Part shown: piece after piece, positions 47,833 through 57,320 of the stretch | Layout of the letters: each line of letters starts with the position of its first letter | Numbering within the stretch: the first letter of the stretch is position 1 | From: Malania oleifera | Taxonomy: Eukaryota > Streptophyta > Magnoliopsida > Santalales > Ximeniaceae | DNA: 64,000 bases | Assembly: GCF_029873635.1 (NCBI RefSeq) | Contig: NC_080423.1 | Span: forward strand, 102,858,991 to 102,922,990 | Direction: 5' to 3' | The notes under the pieces: model-generated | Told to the model about the DNA's origin: nothing | The model's input: only the letters and a program-made list of their open reading frames with translations | Databases searched by the model: none | Position numbers and translations under genes: made by a program

Positions 47833-48188
47833 TCAATAAGTGTGTGAGTAAGGAAAAAACACACTAAAAAGGACACGTGTTGGTTTGTGGGGCCAATCAT
47901 TAGTCTGATAAAGCCCGCCCCCTCTGTCTAGTCCAGGTGGAGGAGGAGAGACGTAGTGCTCCCTGACAAACTCAGGTTGGGGCGTTACAAATGGTATCAG
48001 AGCCAACACCTAGCCGGAAGTGTGATGAGATTCACATCGCCTGGGTTTGGAAATGTAGGTTCGCAACGAGAACGTTGCGTTCTATAAGTGGGGGAGAATG
48101 TGATATCTCATGGATGAAAAGACTTAAAAGGATTAGATGTTACTACCCATATCAACAAGGTGCACCTTTCTTTTTAGGAGTCTTCCCA

Positions 48189-48262
48189 TAAGAACTTCAT
48201 TGTTAAGCGTGCTTGGCTTGGAGCAATCTTGGGATGGGTGACCACCTGGGAAGTTTTCTCAG
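48189..48262 (+). ncRNA. 5S-rRNA-like segment in Cassandra 1, right LTR
   Basis: Same layout: GTTAAGCGTGCTTGG, then GGGATGGGTGACCACCTGGG followed by AAGTTTTC. It is closer to the 5S consensus (CCTGGGAAGT) than the left LTR copy, which has CCTAAGAAGT. Confidence 0.86.
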
Positions 48263-48416
48263 GAAGTGTGTGAGTGAGGACAAAACACACTGAAAAGGAC
48301 ACGTGTTGGTTTGTGAGGCCAATCATTAGTCTGATAAGGCCCGTCCCCTATTGTCTGGTCCAAGTGGAGGAGGAGAGACGCAGTGCTCCTTGGCAAACCC
48401 AGGTTAGGGCGTTACA

Positions 48417-49102
48417 TATGCAATTAGGGCATATAGGTGAGCGTGGAATGATGGAGCTTTATAAGAGAAATTTTTTTAAGGGTGTCAAAACACTCAGGAT
48501 GAATTTCTACAGTTATTGTGTTCTTAGGAAACAGAGTAGGGTGACGTTCAAGATAGCTACACACAAGACGGAGGGGATTCTCGACTATAGTCATTCAAAT
48601 GTTTTGGGGCTGGTAAAGGTAGCATCACAAGATAGACATATGTACTTCGCAGTTTTTATCGATGACTACTCACAAAAGGGCTAAGTGTACTTCATGCGGC
48701 ACAAGTTAGAGACATTTGCCAAGTTCAAACTATGGAAAACTGAGGTGAAAAATCAGACCGAAAGGACGATTAAATGCCTCAAATCAAACAATGGAACTAA
48801 GTACGCTGATTTGAGATTCATAGAGTTGTGCAAGCAACATGGCATAAGGAAACATTTCACAGTATGCAAAACACCATAACAGAATGGTGTGGCGAAAAGG
48901 ATGAACTAAACTTTAGCTGAAAGAGCTCGATGTCTCAGGTTGAGTATAAAGCTTGCAAAGAACTTCTGGGCAGAGGTGTTAAGTATGGCGTGTTTCTTGA
49001 TTAACAGATCACTAAGGGCATCACTAGATCGGAAAGTTACAGAGGAAGTGTGGGCAGGTAGCGCAGTAGACTACTATGGTTTGAGAGTATTTGGAAGTCC
49101 AG
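48417..49102 (+). pseudogene. Copia H pre-integrase end and integrase core
   Basis: The reading resumes with MQLGHIGERGMMELYKRNF. It then shows an integrase core with YFAVFIDDYSQKG, a stop, CLKSNNGTKYADLRF (second acidic block) and QNGVAKRMN, where the catalytic Glu position of the usual QNGVAERMN is Lys. It ends with FWAEVLSMACFLINRS and LRVFGSPV at 49102. The Glu to Lys change and the stops mean no activity. Confidence 0.86.
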
Positions 49103-49434
49103 TGTAGAAATCCGAACCCAGAAAATAAAGGATATAAATAAGAAAAGAAGTAAGGGAATTTTAAAAAGGGCAGAACAGTAGGCTTCATCGATGAATCCCC
49201 TGTTTTTGTCAACGAATGCCCTTCTGTGTTTTGTCAACAAAGTTCAGGCATCGTCAACGAAGAAATCTTGAACGACAGAAACTTTAGGCTTAAGGATCAT
49301 CGACAAACCCCTTCTTTCGTCTACGAACTCCCTTCTTCAATTTAGCGATGAAGGCTTCAATTCGTCGACGAATCTAGCTAAGTCAACGGCCTATAAATAC
49401 ATTTTTTAGTTACTTCTTGATTAAAAAAGTTAAA

Positions 49435-49470
<36 letters not shown>

Positions 49471-49684
49471 ACTCGCGCCCCTCATTCTCTCTCTCTCTAC
49501 GATTCTTCGTCAATTGTCGCCTGAATCGATGATCGGAAGTTACCACAAGGATCTGGGGGAAATTCTTTACAAGTCTAGCGGAGTGGATTTTTAAACAGGA
49601 TCTTTCCAGGCATCACCACAAATCTGAAGTAAGGGTAGAAATGGACTATTTGTCTAGCATTTAACTGTTTAAATAGGGTGTATG
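49103..49684 (+). repeat. LTR I (Gypsy, J-like), 5' part
   Basis: It starts TGTAGAAATCCGAACC and has a TCGTCGACGA-type array (49185..49380), a TATA box (TATAAATA, 49392..49399), a (CT)n run (49438..49470), and the downstream block GGAAGTTACCACAAG..TCTAGCGGAGTGGATTTTT, which LTR J also has in similar form (52635..52698). It is cut at 49685 by LTR G; no continuation is seen. Confidence 0.75.
49185..49390 (+). promoter_or_regulatory. TCGTCGACGA-core array upstream of the LTR I TATA box
   Basis: About eight degenerate copies (CATCGATGAA, TGTCAACGAA, CGTCAACGAAG, CATCGACAAA, CGTCTACGAA, CGTCGACGAA) at 20-35-bp spacing, ending about 15 bp before TATAAATA at 49392. Confidence 0.72.
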
Positions 49685-49807
49685 TGTAATGCCCCGAACC
49701 TGCTAAGTGGGGCCTGAAGGTTACCTATTTCCATCACCTGTTTCTAATACCAAACACCACAATCATGCAACGGAATTAATATATATAACCTCAATTCAAA
49801 TAATAGA

Positions 49808-49868
<61 letters not shown>

Positions 49869-50403
49869 ATAAACAACTACCACCATTTGTTTATATTACA
49901 TGCCCGTATTTAAAAACATAAACTATACACAAGTTGTTTCTACAAACTCCCCAAAATTACCAAAACGCTACCCTGCTGGAGCCCTAAGCTCGATCTCCTG
50001 ATGAACTTGAAAATATGATCATCCACTAGGGTGAGACACATCTCAGTAAGGATGAACAAATCATTTGTGTTTCACTAACCACAACATCTGATAAAACGTA
50101 CCATTAACAACAATACTATCATCTCATATCATACACGCATTCATAAATATTTTTAATAATAATAATACTCGAGAATAAGGAAGATTACCAGCCCATACAA
50201 GTAGTTTCCCTCTACTTTAATACTAATATTAGGGCACTCACCTTACTCAGTAAGCACTCGAGCTATGTATATAGGAAAAGTCTCCAAGAATAAGGAAGGT
50301 TACCTGCCCATACAAGTAGTTTTCCTTTGCTCTTATATGAAACTGAAAATACCAAGGCACTCACCTTTCTCAGCAAGCTCTTGGCAAAAAGTTTTACCTT
50401 ACC

Positions 50404-50456
<53 letters not shown>

Positions 50457-51124
50457 CAAATTAACATACCATTTATCATATCAGGTCACATTCCACACAA
50501 ACTATCCACACGGGAGAACCCTGTCCACACAGGACTCTCATTTATACAAAATACATGGTCCACACAGGACTCTCATTTATTCAAAATACACGGTCCACAT
50601 AGGACTAACATCATCACAGAATACATGGTCCACATGGGACTAGTCCACACAGGACTAATATCTTCACAGAATACAAGGTCCACACAAGACTGGTCCACAT
50701 AGGACTAACATCGCACAGAAACATACCGTGGCCCACACAGGCACCACTAAGCACCAATACCAATCCCCATGACCTATTCGTAGTATATTAGTAGAACAAC
50801 CTCCTCAGGCCTGCCAATGCTCTACCCCAATATATAATGATAACATACGAACTCCTCAGGCCTGCCAACGTATATCGTGATTACATCTAGGCAATATAAC
50901 GAACTCCTCATGTCTGCTAATGTTATATTGTGATACACACAAATAACCACATAAAATGACTCATATACACACATCACATTATTTATCAAGCAGCAATCTC
51001 AAGCAGCCGGTATTCTCAAGCAATCATTATTCACCAATAGTTGTACTCACAGCTAACCAAGGTTCAGTAGTCACATCAATCAATTAAATTATGAAAGTTG
51101 TATTCCTGCCACACAATTTCTTTT

Positions 51125-51159
<35 letters not shown>

Positions 51160-51838
51160 AATTATATCAAAAGTCAATATTTTCCAAATGCCCATCTGTT
51201 CAAATAAATCATACCTAAGTATATATATTTTGTATACCCAAATTAATCAGTTTAAAATTTAATAAAAACCTACTATAATTAATTCCCTTTACCTATTTTC
51301 TTAAATTACGCCTGCGGAAACCCCGAAATGTCGCCAGCGGCACTCACCCAAATCCTAATTTAGAAACCTGAGTTTATCAACCCAAACTTCATTAAAATTT
51401 TATTTTATCATTCCCTAAGCCCTATATACTCCATATTAAGAATAAAACTCAAAAATACCCTACTTACCTTGATTTTGGGATCCCCGAAACCTCAAACTGA
51501 AAATCTACTTTGTGTAGGTTGCATAGAATCCTCCTAGGAATCCCGTGGTGGTTCCTGATTGTCAAAATGGGGCTTAATGGAGCAAAATCGAAGATGGAAG
51601 GGTGGGGGACCGTAGGGTTTCGGAGAGGAAAAAGAGAGAATTTAATTTTTCTTTGAAAACTGCTCGCAAGACTTTCCTTATAGTCACCTCTACGCAGAAA
51701 ACCGTTGTCGGTTTTCTCAGACCACCAAAAAACCATTGTTGATTTTCTATTTAACCGATCTGTTTTTCACCGTTTATTCGTTATCGTTCCGCGGTAACAC
51801 CAAACTATCACCGATTTTCGTCATGCCCCCATTGCCCT
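49685..51838 (-). repeat. LTR G (Gypsy), truncated at the U3 end
   Basis: The plus-strand left end is TGTAATGCCCCGAACC. In element sense it carries a (C)CGTTGTCGGTTTT-like array (51705..51800), a GTCC-N5-GGAC array (50495..50745), two hairpin modules (50270..50400 and 50155..50265) and a TGAGATGTGTCTCA hairpin (50031..50044). The expected U3 start (TGTAATGACC type) is not found, and at about 51839 the sequence changes to the J gag fragment. Confidence 0.78.
49811..49865. repeat. (TA)n microsatellite in LTR G
   Basis: About 55 bp of TA. Similar TA tracts in the same LTR lie at 50406..50455 and 51126..51158. Confidence 0.95.
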
Positions 51839-51839
51839 A

Positions 51840-52105
51840 GATGTAACCAGCAGCATTAGGGAGAATGTCGGAGTAGGGGTGTCATATGCTATAGATGCGG
51901 TAAACATGGTCACATAGCTCAGGAATGCCGAGAACCTCCGAATAATGCACCAGCTTCAAATCAGAACCAGAGGAACAACTCGGTGCCTTGCGGCGACAGT
52001 GCCCCTGCACGTGTCTATATGTTGGGTACACCTGAGGAGGGCAACACTAAAGGCCCAGGTAATATGTTTATATTAGCATATGTATTAATTTTGTTTAACT
52101 TTGCA
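51840..52105 (+). pseudogene. Gypsy J gag C-terminal fragment with zinc knuckle
   Basis: The text HxGECRS then VICYRCGKHGHIAQECREPP is an intact CX2CX4HX4C knuckle typical of Gypsy gag. It is followed by an Asn/Pro-rich linker and LGTPEEGNTKGPGN. A stop precedes the knuckle. Protease and pol are gone: about 110 bp later a polypurine tract (AAGGAGGGGAGAA, 52207..52219) adjoins the 3' LTR, so a large internal deletion is inferred. Confidence 0.84.
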
Positions 52106-52314
52106 TGATTCAGTGATGTATATATTGGATTGGCTTATGAATGTGTGTAGTTAACTTTTTGGTTGTGAAAATGGTGATTAACGAATTTCAAGGATGGAAT
52201 TCTTTTAAGGAGGGGAGAATGTAATGACCCATAAAATTTTAAATATTTAAATATAATAAAAGGAAAAGGGGAAAATAGAATAAAGGGGAAAAGAAATTTC
52301 AAAGGGTAATAAGC

Positions 52315-52500
52315 AGGCGCTCGTCGATGGGCTGGATTTTCTCGTCGACGAGCAATCTTCTGAGCCTCGTCACCGAGTATGCATGTCTTGTCGATGAGGG
52401 TTTACCGAGAGAGGGTTTCGAATATTTGAATTTCATCGGCAAGCTCCCAAGTTCGTCCACAAGCGGTGTTTTTGGGCTCGTCGACGAGGCCACATGGCAA
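52315..52500 (+). promoter_or_regulatory. TCGTCGACGA-core array upstream of the LTR J TATA box
   Basis: Two perfect cores (CTCGTCGACGAG) and at least five degenerate copies (CGTCGATGGG, CGTCACCGAG, TGTCGATGAGG, CATCGGCAAG, CGTCCACAAG) end less than 20 bp before TATAAATA at 52507. Confidence 0.78.
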
Positions 52501-53757
52501 GTTGCTTATAAATAGGAAAAAATCATATTTTCAGAGGAAGAAACCATTTTTCCTTATGTTTCTCTCTCTAACCACAGATCCTATACCTTCTCTCTTCGAT
52601 TCCTAGCCGAATTTAGCTCGGTTCAACGATCGAAAGTTACCACGAGACTCCTAGGAAGATTCTCTACAATATAGGTGGAGCGGATTTTTGATTTGAGAAA
52701 TTTGGGAAACATTCCAAAACTAGGGTAAGTGAGATAATTTAAGATTTGAGTATTATTTTGAGGTATTTGGAGCCTAAGAAGTGTTAAATGGGTATTTTTC
52801 TGAGATTTGAGGAATTTAGAATTTTTGGAATACAGGGTCTCATTTTGTTGATTTTAGGTCGAATTCCGAGGAGTAGGTAAGGGGAAGTACTTTGTAATAG
52901 TACTTTTATTAATTTTAAACTGACTAATTTTGGGTATAATTTCTACATATTCAAGTATAATTTTCTGAACCATGCTGGTATTGAAAATAATTTTTTTAAA
53001 TATATAATATATTGGGAAAAAATTGTGTGGCGTGAAAATAGTTTTGAAAAATTTAATGGTTGCGAGTATTGTGGATTGAAAATTTATGGTGATTGTGAAT
53101 ATTGTTTGGCTGTGAAATCTGCTTGGTTGAATATACTGGTTAGTTGCGGGATACTGATGTTGTGTATACTGTGGTAGAGCTATGGATGTGTTGAGTGATT
53201 GATTTTGTTATTGGTTTGTGTGTGGTTCATGTAAATTGCGATATAGCGTTGACAGTGGTATAAGGAGATCGTTATATCGTACCTGGTATAATCGTCATAT
53301 AACGTTGGCAGTGGTATGAGGAGGTTGTTTACCTATTTAATGTACATGGTGGTCTATGTTGTAATCTGTGTGATGGTTTGTCCTGTGTGGACCTTGTAAT
53401 CTGTGTGATTGGTTAGTCCTGTGTGGACATGTATGTTGCATAATTGACAGTCATGTGTGGACTAGTCCTGTGTGGACATGTATGTTGTGTGTGCTAGAGT
53501 CCTGTGTGGACATAGACCCTGTGTGGGTTTGATTGAAGAATGTATGAATTATCTTGTATGGAACTTTGTGAAATGATTGCCATTTCTTGTGAGTAACTTT
53601 AATTAAGTATTTATGATAAAGTAGATTACTTCACCCGAGGACTTGCTGAGGAAGACGAGTACTTTGGTAATTATTTGTGGATACCAGAGTAGAGGGAAGC
53701 CACTTGTATGGACGAGTGACCTTCCCTATTCTCGAAGACTTTACCTGGATACATATT

Positions 53758-53857
53758 CTGAGGGCTTACTGAGAAAAGCAAGTGCTCTAGTGTTAGCACT
53801 AGAGCAGAGGGAATCTACTTGTATGGGTAGGTAGACTTCCCTATTCTCGGGAATTAT
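53758..53857 (+). other. Two-hairpin LTR module, J copy 2 (clearest copy)
   Basis: Stem 1 pairs TGCTCTAGTG (53783..53792) with CACTAGAGCA (53797..53806), ten perfect pairs with a TTAG loop. Stem 2 pairs AGGGAATCTAC (53808..53818) with GTAGACTTCCCT (53831..53842), with one bulge. A first copy lies at 53634..53747. Confidence 0.8.
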
Positions 53858-54020
53858 TAGTAAAATATTTATGTAATGCCCCAACTTGGGTTTACCAAGG
53901 AGCACTGTGTCTCTCCTACTCCACCTGGACCAAACAACAGGGGGGTGGGCCTTATCGGACTAATGATTGGCCCCACAGACTAACACATGTCCCTTTCAGT
54001 GTGTTTTGTCCTCACTCACA

Positions 54021-54104
54021 CACTTACTGAGAAAACTTCCCAGAAGGTCGCCTATCCCAAGATTACTCTAAGCCAAGCACGTTTAACCATGGACTTCTTA
54101 TAAG
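54021..54104 (-). ncRNA. 5S-rRNA-like segment in Cassandra 2, left LTR
   Basis: On the minus strand TTAAACGTGCTTGG and GGATAGGCGACC mark the box A and box C regions of the 5S internal promoter, each with mutations. A second segment in the right LTR at about 54450..54532 reads TTAAGCGTGCTTGG and GGATGGGTGACC, closer to the consensus. Confidence 0.82.
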
Positions 54105-54449
54105 AAGGCTCTCGAAAAGAAAGTGCACCTTATTGATATAGGTAATAACATTTAATCCTTTTAAGACTTTCTTCCATGAGGTATCACATTCTCCCCCACT
54201 TACAGAATGCAATATCCTCGTTGCGAATCCACATTTCCAAACCCAGGCGATGTGAATCTCATCACACTTCTGGCTAGGTAATTGCTCTAATACCATTTTG
54301 TAATGCCCCAACTTAGGTCTGCCAAGGAGCACTATGTCTCTCCTCATCCACCTGGATCAGATAACAAGGGGCGGGCCTTATCGGACTAATAACTGGCCCA
54401 TAGACCAACACGTGTCCCTTTCAGTGTGTTTTTTCCTCACTCACACACT

Positions 54450-54532
54450 TCCTGAGAAAACTTCCTAGAAGGTCACCCATCCTAAGATTACTCCAAGCCA
54501 AGCACGCTTAACCATTGAGTTCTTATGGGAAA
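54450..54532 (-). ncRNA. 5S-rRNA-like segment in Cassandra 2, right LTR
   Basis: The minus strand carries AACTCAATGGTTAAGCGTGC, then TTGGAGTAATCTTAGGATGG and GTGACC. Both internal-promoter boxes match 5S rRNA well. The 5' third of a 5S gene is missing, as in the other Cassandra copy. Confidence 0.85.
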
Positions 54533-54959
54533 ACTCCCGAAAAGAAAAGTGCACCTTATTGATATGGGTAGTAATATTTAATCCTTTTAAGGCTTTCTTC
54601 CATGGGGTATCACAATCTATGTATGTGGGCATGTGATTGGATGACACAGAAGGAGACCATGGTGTGATTATGAACGTGTTACCTTGGCTGCTATTGGATT
54701 ATGAATGCGTATGTATGGATATTTTAATTATATATATTGAACACTTCAGCCACACACTATTGTAAATTATTTCTTCCTTACTGAGAGGTGTCTCACCCCG
54801 TCGATGATTTAATCTTTTCAGGTTATCTAGGTGATCGAGCTTAGATGCTCAAGGGCGGGGTAGTTTTGTGAGTTAAATATATCAAAATGGAATGTATTAA
54901 GTTTTATGTTTAATATATTTTAATTCTGGTTTTGTATTATGAAGAATGAGATTGTTTGA

Positions 54960-55374
54960 ACTGTGTACCTCCTTGACTAGAGCTATTGAGCCATAATTTT
55001 CTACCTTTTCATTGTTTGAACTTGATGCATCCGGAGTGGCACTTTCCTTTTCCTTGGCTCCTCCATATTTCTTCTCGAGCTCTTCCCATGTCTCCTCTGC
55101 ATTTTCACATGCCATGATATTATGAAAAACATTAGAATCTAACGCACGATATAACATATCCATGACATTAGAATTTGCATGCATTAAACTAGTATCATTT
55201 TCATTTGTAGACATACAAATTCTTTTAACTATTTCCTGTCAGGTCTTCCAGTCTATTGATTTGATAAAAATACTCATTTTCAGTTTCCAAACCGAAAAAT
55301 TTTCACCACAAAAATATTGGAGGACTAGAATAAGATCATCCTTCATCGAATGGGGATACACCAACGTGAGCCAT
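54960..55374 (-). pseudogene. Copia K1 gag, N-terminal fragment
   Basis: The start is MAHVGVSPFDEG at 55374, then a stop and a frameshift. Next come CGENFSVWKLKMSIFIKSID and MSTNENDTSLMHANSNVMDM, and then ACENAEETWEELEKKYGG, which is the UBN2-type Copia gag pattern seen in SIRE/Maximus-like elements. It ends near 54960, where truncated LTR J begins. The rest of the element is lost. Confidence 0.78.
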
Positions 55375-55428
55375 CGTGATCTTTTTACAAAAACAGTTAA
55401 GTCAATGTAACAAGAATCTAATACCAAT

Positions 55429-57320
55429 TGAGAGTTGTGGTGTATTTCCAAGAGGGGGGTGAATTGGGAATTTAAAAAATTCTTCCTAGGTTACATATAT
55501 TCAATTTAAAATCAACAATCAGTATTACACAAACCTAGGGTCTTTATAAGCAATTTGCAAATACCACAAATAGAATGAAGTGAGAATCTTTAAAATATGC
55601 ACAACAAATCAAATATAAATATAAGTGTAGAAACATAAAGAGAGATAGAGAGAGAGGGCGCAAACACCGAATTTTTAACGAGGTTCGGCAAAACCACCTA
55701 CGTCCTCGCCTTGGTAAAAACACCCAAGGATTCCACTATTCCGCTCCTTAAAATCAAGCGGAGCTTCCCGTTACAATCCACTACTTACAAGAGGCACAAC
55801 TTCCTCCTAATCTGCCAGTTATAAGAGGCGCAGTTTCCTCCTAATCCGCTGCTTACAAGAGGCACAAATTCCTCCTAATCCGCTGCTCACGAGGCGTAGC
55901 TACCTCACCCGGTTCACAACCCTAACCGTAAATTACAAAAGATATGGAATTTAATGCATACAAGAAAATGCTTCTTAACCAGGTTGATTTGTACAAGTAA
56001 AAACCTTAATGCACTCTCAAATGATTTTCAATTGAAGCTCGGTAGAGTATGATAAACCTCTCAAAAATATTTTACAATTAATTAAGTAAGAGAATGGAAA
56101 AATGATTTTCACAATATGATTGACCTTATCAATTATGAGAAGCCTTCCAAGCAAGAAAATATGAGTGAAAAATATTGCTCAAGGCTCTCTTCAAAAATCC
56201 AAAGAATTTTTCTCCAAAAATATATTTTCTAATGAAAGGAGTAGGAGAAATGATTTCTTTCAAAATTGACCTTTTAAGAAAAATAGCAAGAAGAATTTTC
56301 AAGCAATATATATATATATGCTCAAGCTCAAACCTTGCTTGTAAATCCCAAAAATAATTTCCCCAAAAATATTTTCAAGAAAAAGAGGAGGAGAAATAAG
56401 CTTTTCATCTTAAAAAAATGGAGTATAAAATATGTTTGGGAAGGAGAGAAAAAACAAGAATGCTCCCAAGAGTTTTTCTAATATTTTTCAAGTGGTTTAG
56501 GCTTATATTTATAGGTAAAACCCATTACTAGCCGTTTTATGGCTATTAGAGTATTAAAATATAATTTAATTTGAAAACTAGCCATTTTTCGGCCGTTGGG
56601 GTGTTTTCTATGCGGATACCCTTTGGTGTTTTAGACATAACTTTTTCTATACAACTTAAAATTGAAAGTTCTTAGTATCAACAGGAAGTTAAGAGAAAAT
56701 TCCACAACTCTCATGTTGGACATGTTTTAAGATAAGGAGTTTTCGATAGATAAAATTGCTCATCAATGAGACAAAAGAAACATGAAGGGAATTTTTCTAC
56801 TGCAGACACCTTTCAGTATTTTGAACATAACTTTTTCTATACAACTCTAAATTGAACGTTCTTGTTATCAACAAAAATATAAGAGAAAATTACACAACTT
56901 TCATGTTGAACACTTTTTAAGATAAAGAAAAGTGCTCATCAATGCAACGGAAGAAACATGAAGGGGTTTTTTTTTAAAAAAAACTTGTTTTGGAAAAATG
57001 TTTTCATGAAAAGTTTAGGCCCCTAAGGTCAATCTAAGTTCTTGGTTGAGCTTCAATTTAGATCATATGATATGCATGCATACATTAAACATAAATAATT
57101 ATTACAACTTAAAAAATAATAAATAAAGTCATCAATTCTTCTGCTCCTCTAATTGTCCATGGAATACGCCTTGGAATATGATCATTGATGTGCATTCAAG
57201 GCTTCCATTTCCCATATGTTACCCGTGCTTAAAAAAATAAACTTGTTCATAAACTTAGGACACATATGAGATACTGTTATTTGTTATAATCAAAATAAAA
57301 TCGGACTCAAAAAGTCAACA
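55429..57320 (-). repeat. 5' LTR K1 (Copia, SIRE/Maximus-like) with PBS
   Basis: In element sense the LTR starts TGTTGACTTTTTGAGTCCGA at 57320 and ends with a CCCCCCTCTTGG block and CAACTCTCA at 55429. The PBS TTGGTATTAGA (55427..55417) follows and leads to the gag at 55374. The long LTR and its CCCCCCTCTT tail resemble SIRE/Maximus-type Copia. It appears inserted into LTR K2. Confidence 0.78.

Larger units (their letters stand above)
47673..48416 (+). mobile_element. Cassandra TRIM element 1, complete
   Basis: The element is 744 bp: LTR 47673..47989, a 109-bp interior and LTR 48099..48416. The interior has a PBS TGGTATCAGAGCC (47992..48004) and a PPT AAGTGGGGGAGAA (48086..48098) and no coding region. 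Both LTRs contain 5S-rRNA-like sequence, the defining trait of Cassandra retrotransposons (established knowledge). It splits the pre-integrase of Copia H (LWHI / MQLGHIG). Flanks TATAA and TATGC suggest a decayed target duplication. Confidence 0.92.
45890..49102 (+). mobile_element. Copia H, truncated, carrying a Cassandra insertion
   Basis: Leader or 5' LTR, PBS, gag, protease, pre-integrase and integrase core follow in plus orientation. RT, RNase H and the 3' LTR are absent because the element ends at 49102, where LTR I begins. The pre-integrase is split by Cassandra 1. Many stops interrupt the coding parts. Confidence 0.8.
53872..54614 (-). mobile_element. Cassandra TRIM element 2, complete, inverted
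   Basis: The element is 743 bp: LTRs 53872..54188 and 54299..54614 with a 110-bp interior. On the minus strand the PBS reads TGGTATTAGAGC (about 54296..54285, one change from the usual TGGTATCAGAGC), and the PPT AAGTGGGGGAGAA lies at 54201..54189. Flanks ATTTA (53867..53871) and ATCTA (54615..54619) are a target duplication with one mismatch. It interrupts LTR J between the hairpin module and the terminal hairpin. Confidence 0.92.
52220..54958 (+). repeat. 3' LTR J (Gypsy), truncated at its 3' end, with Cassandra insert
   Basis: It starts TGTAATGACCC directly after the PPT. In order it has a TCGTCGACGA array (52315..52500), a TATA box (52507..52514), a GTCC-N5-GGAC array (53375..53530), two hairpin modules (53634..53747 and 53758..53857), Cassandra 2 (53872..54614) and the TGAGAGGTGTCTCA hairpin (about 54781..54794). 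Compared with G2, the last about 200 bp including the GGGGCATTACA end are missing. Confidence 0.82.

Noticed and set aside
48189..48262. A host 5S rRNA gene
   Set aside because: Only the 3' two thirds resemble 5S, and it lies in both LTRs of a TRIM element, which identifies Cassandra.
52299..52515. Open frames on both strands across the TCGTCGACGA array encoding repeated VDE-like text
   Set aside because: They come from the palindromic DNA repeats, exist on both strands and are not conserved as protein between copies.
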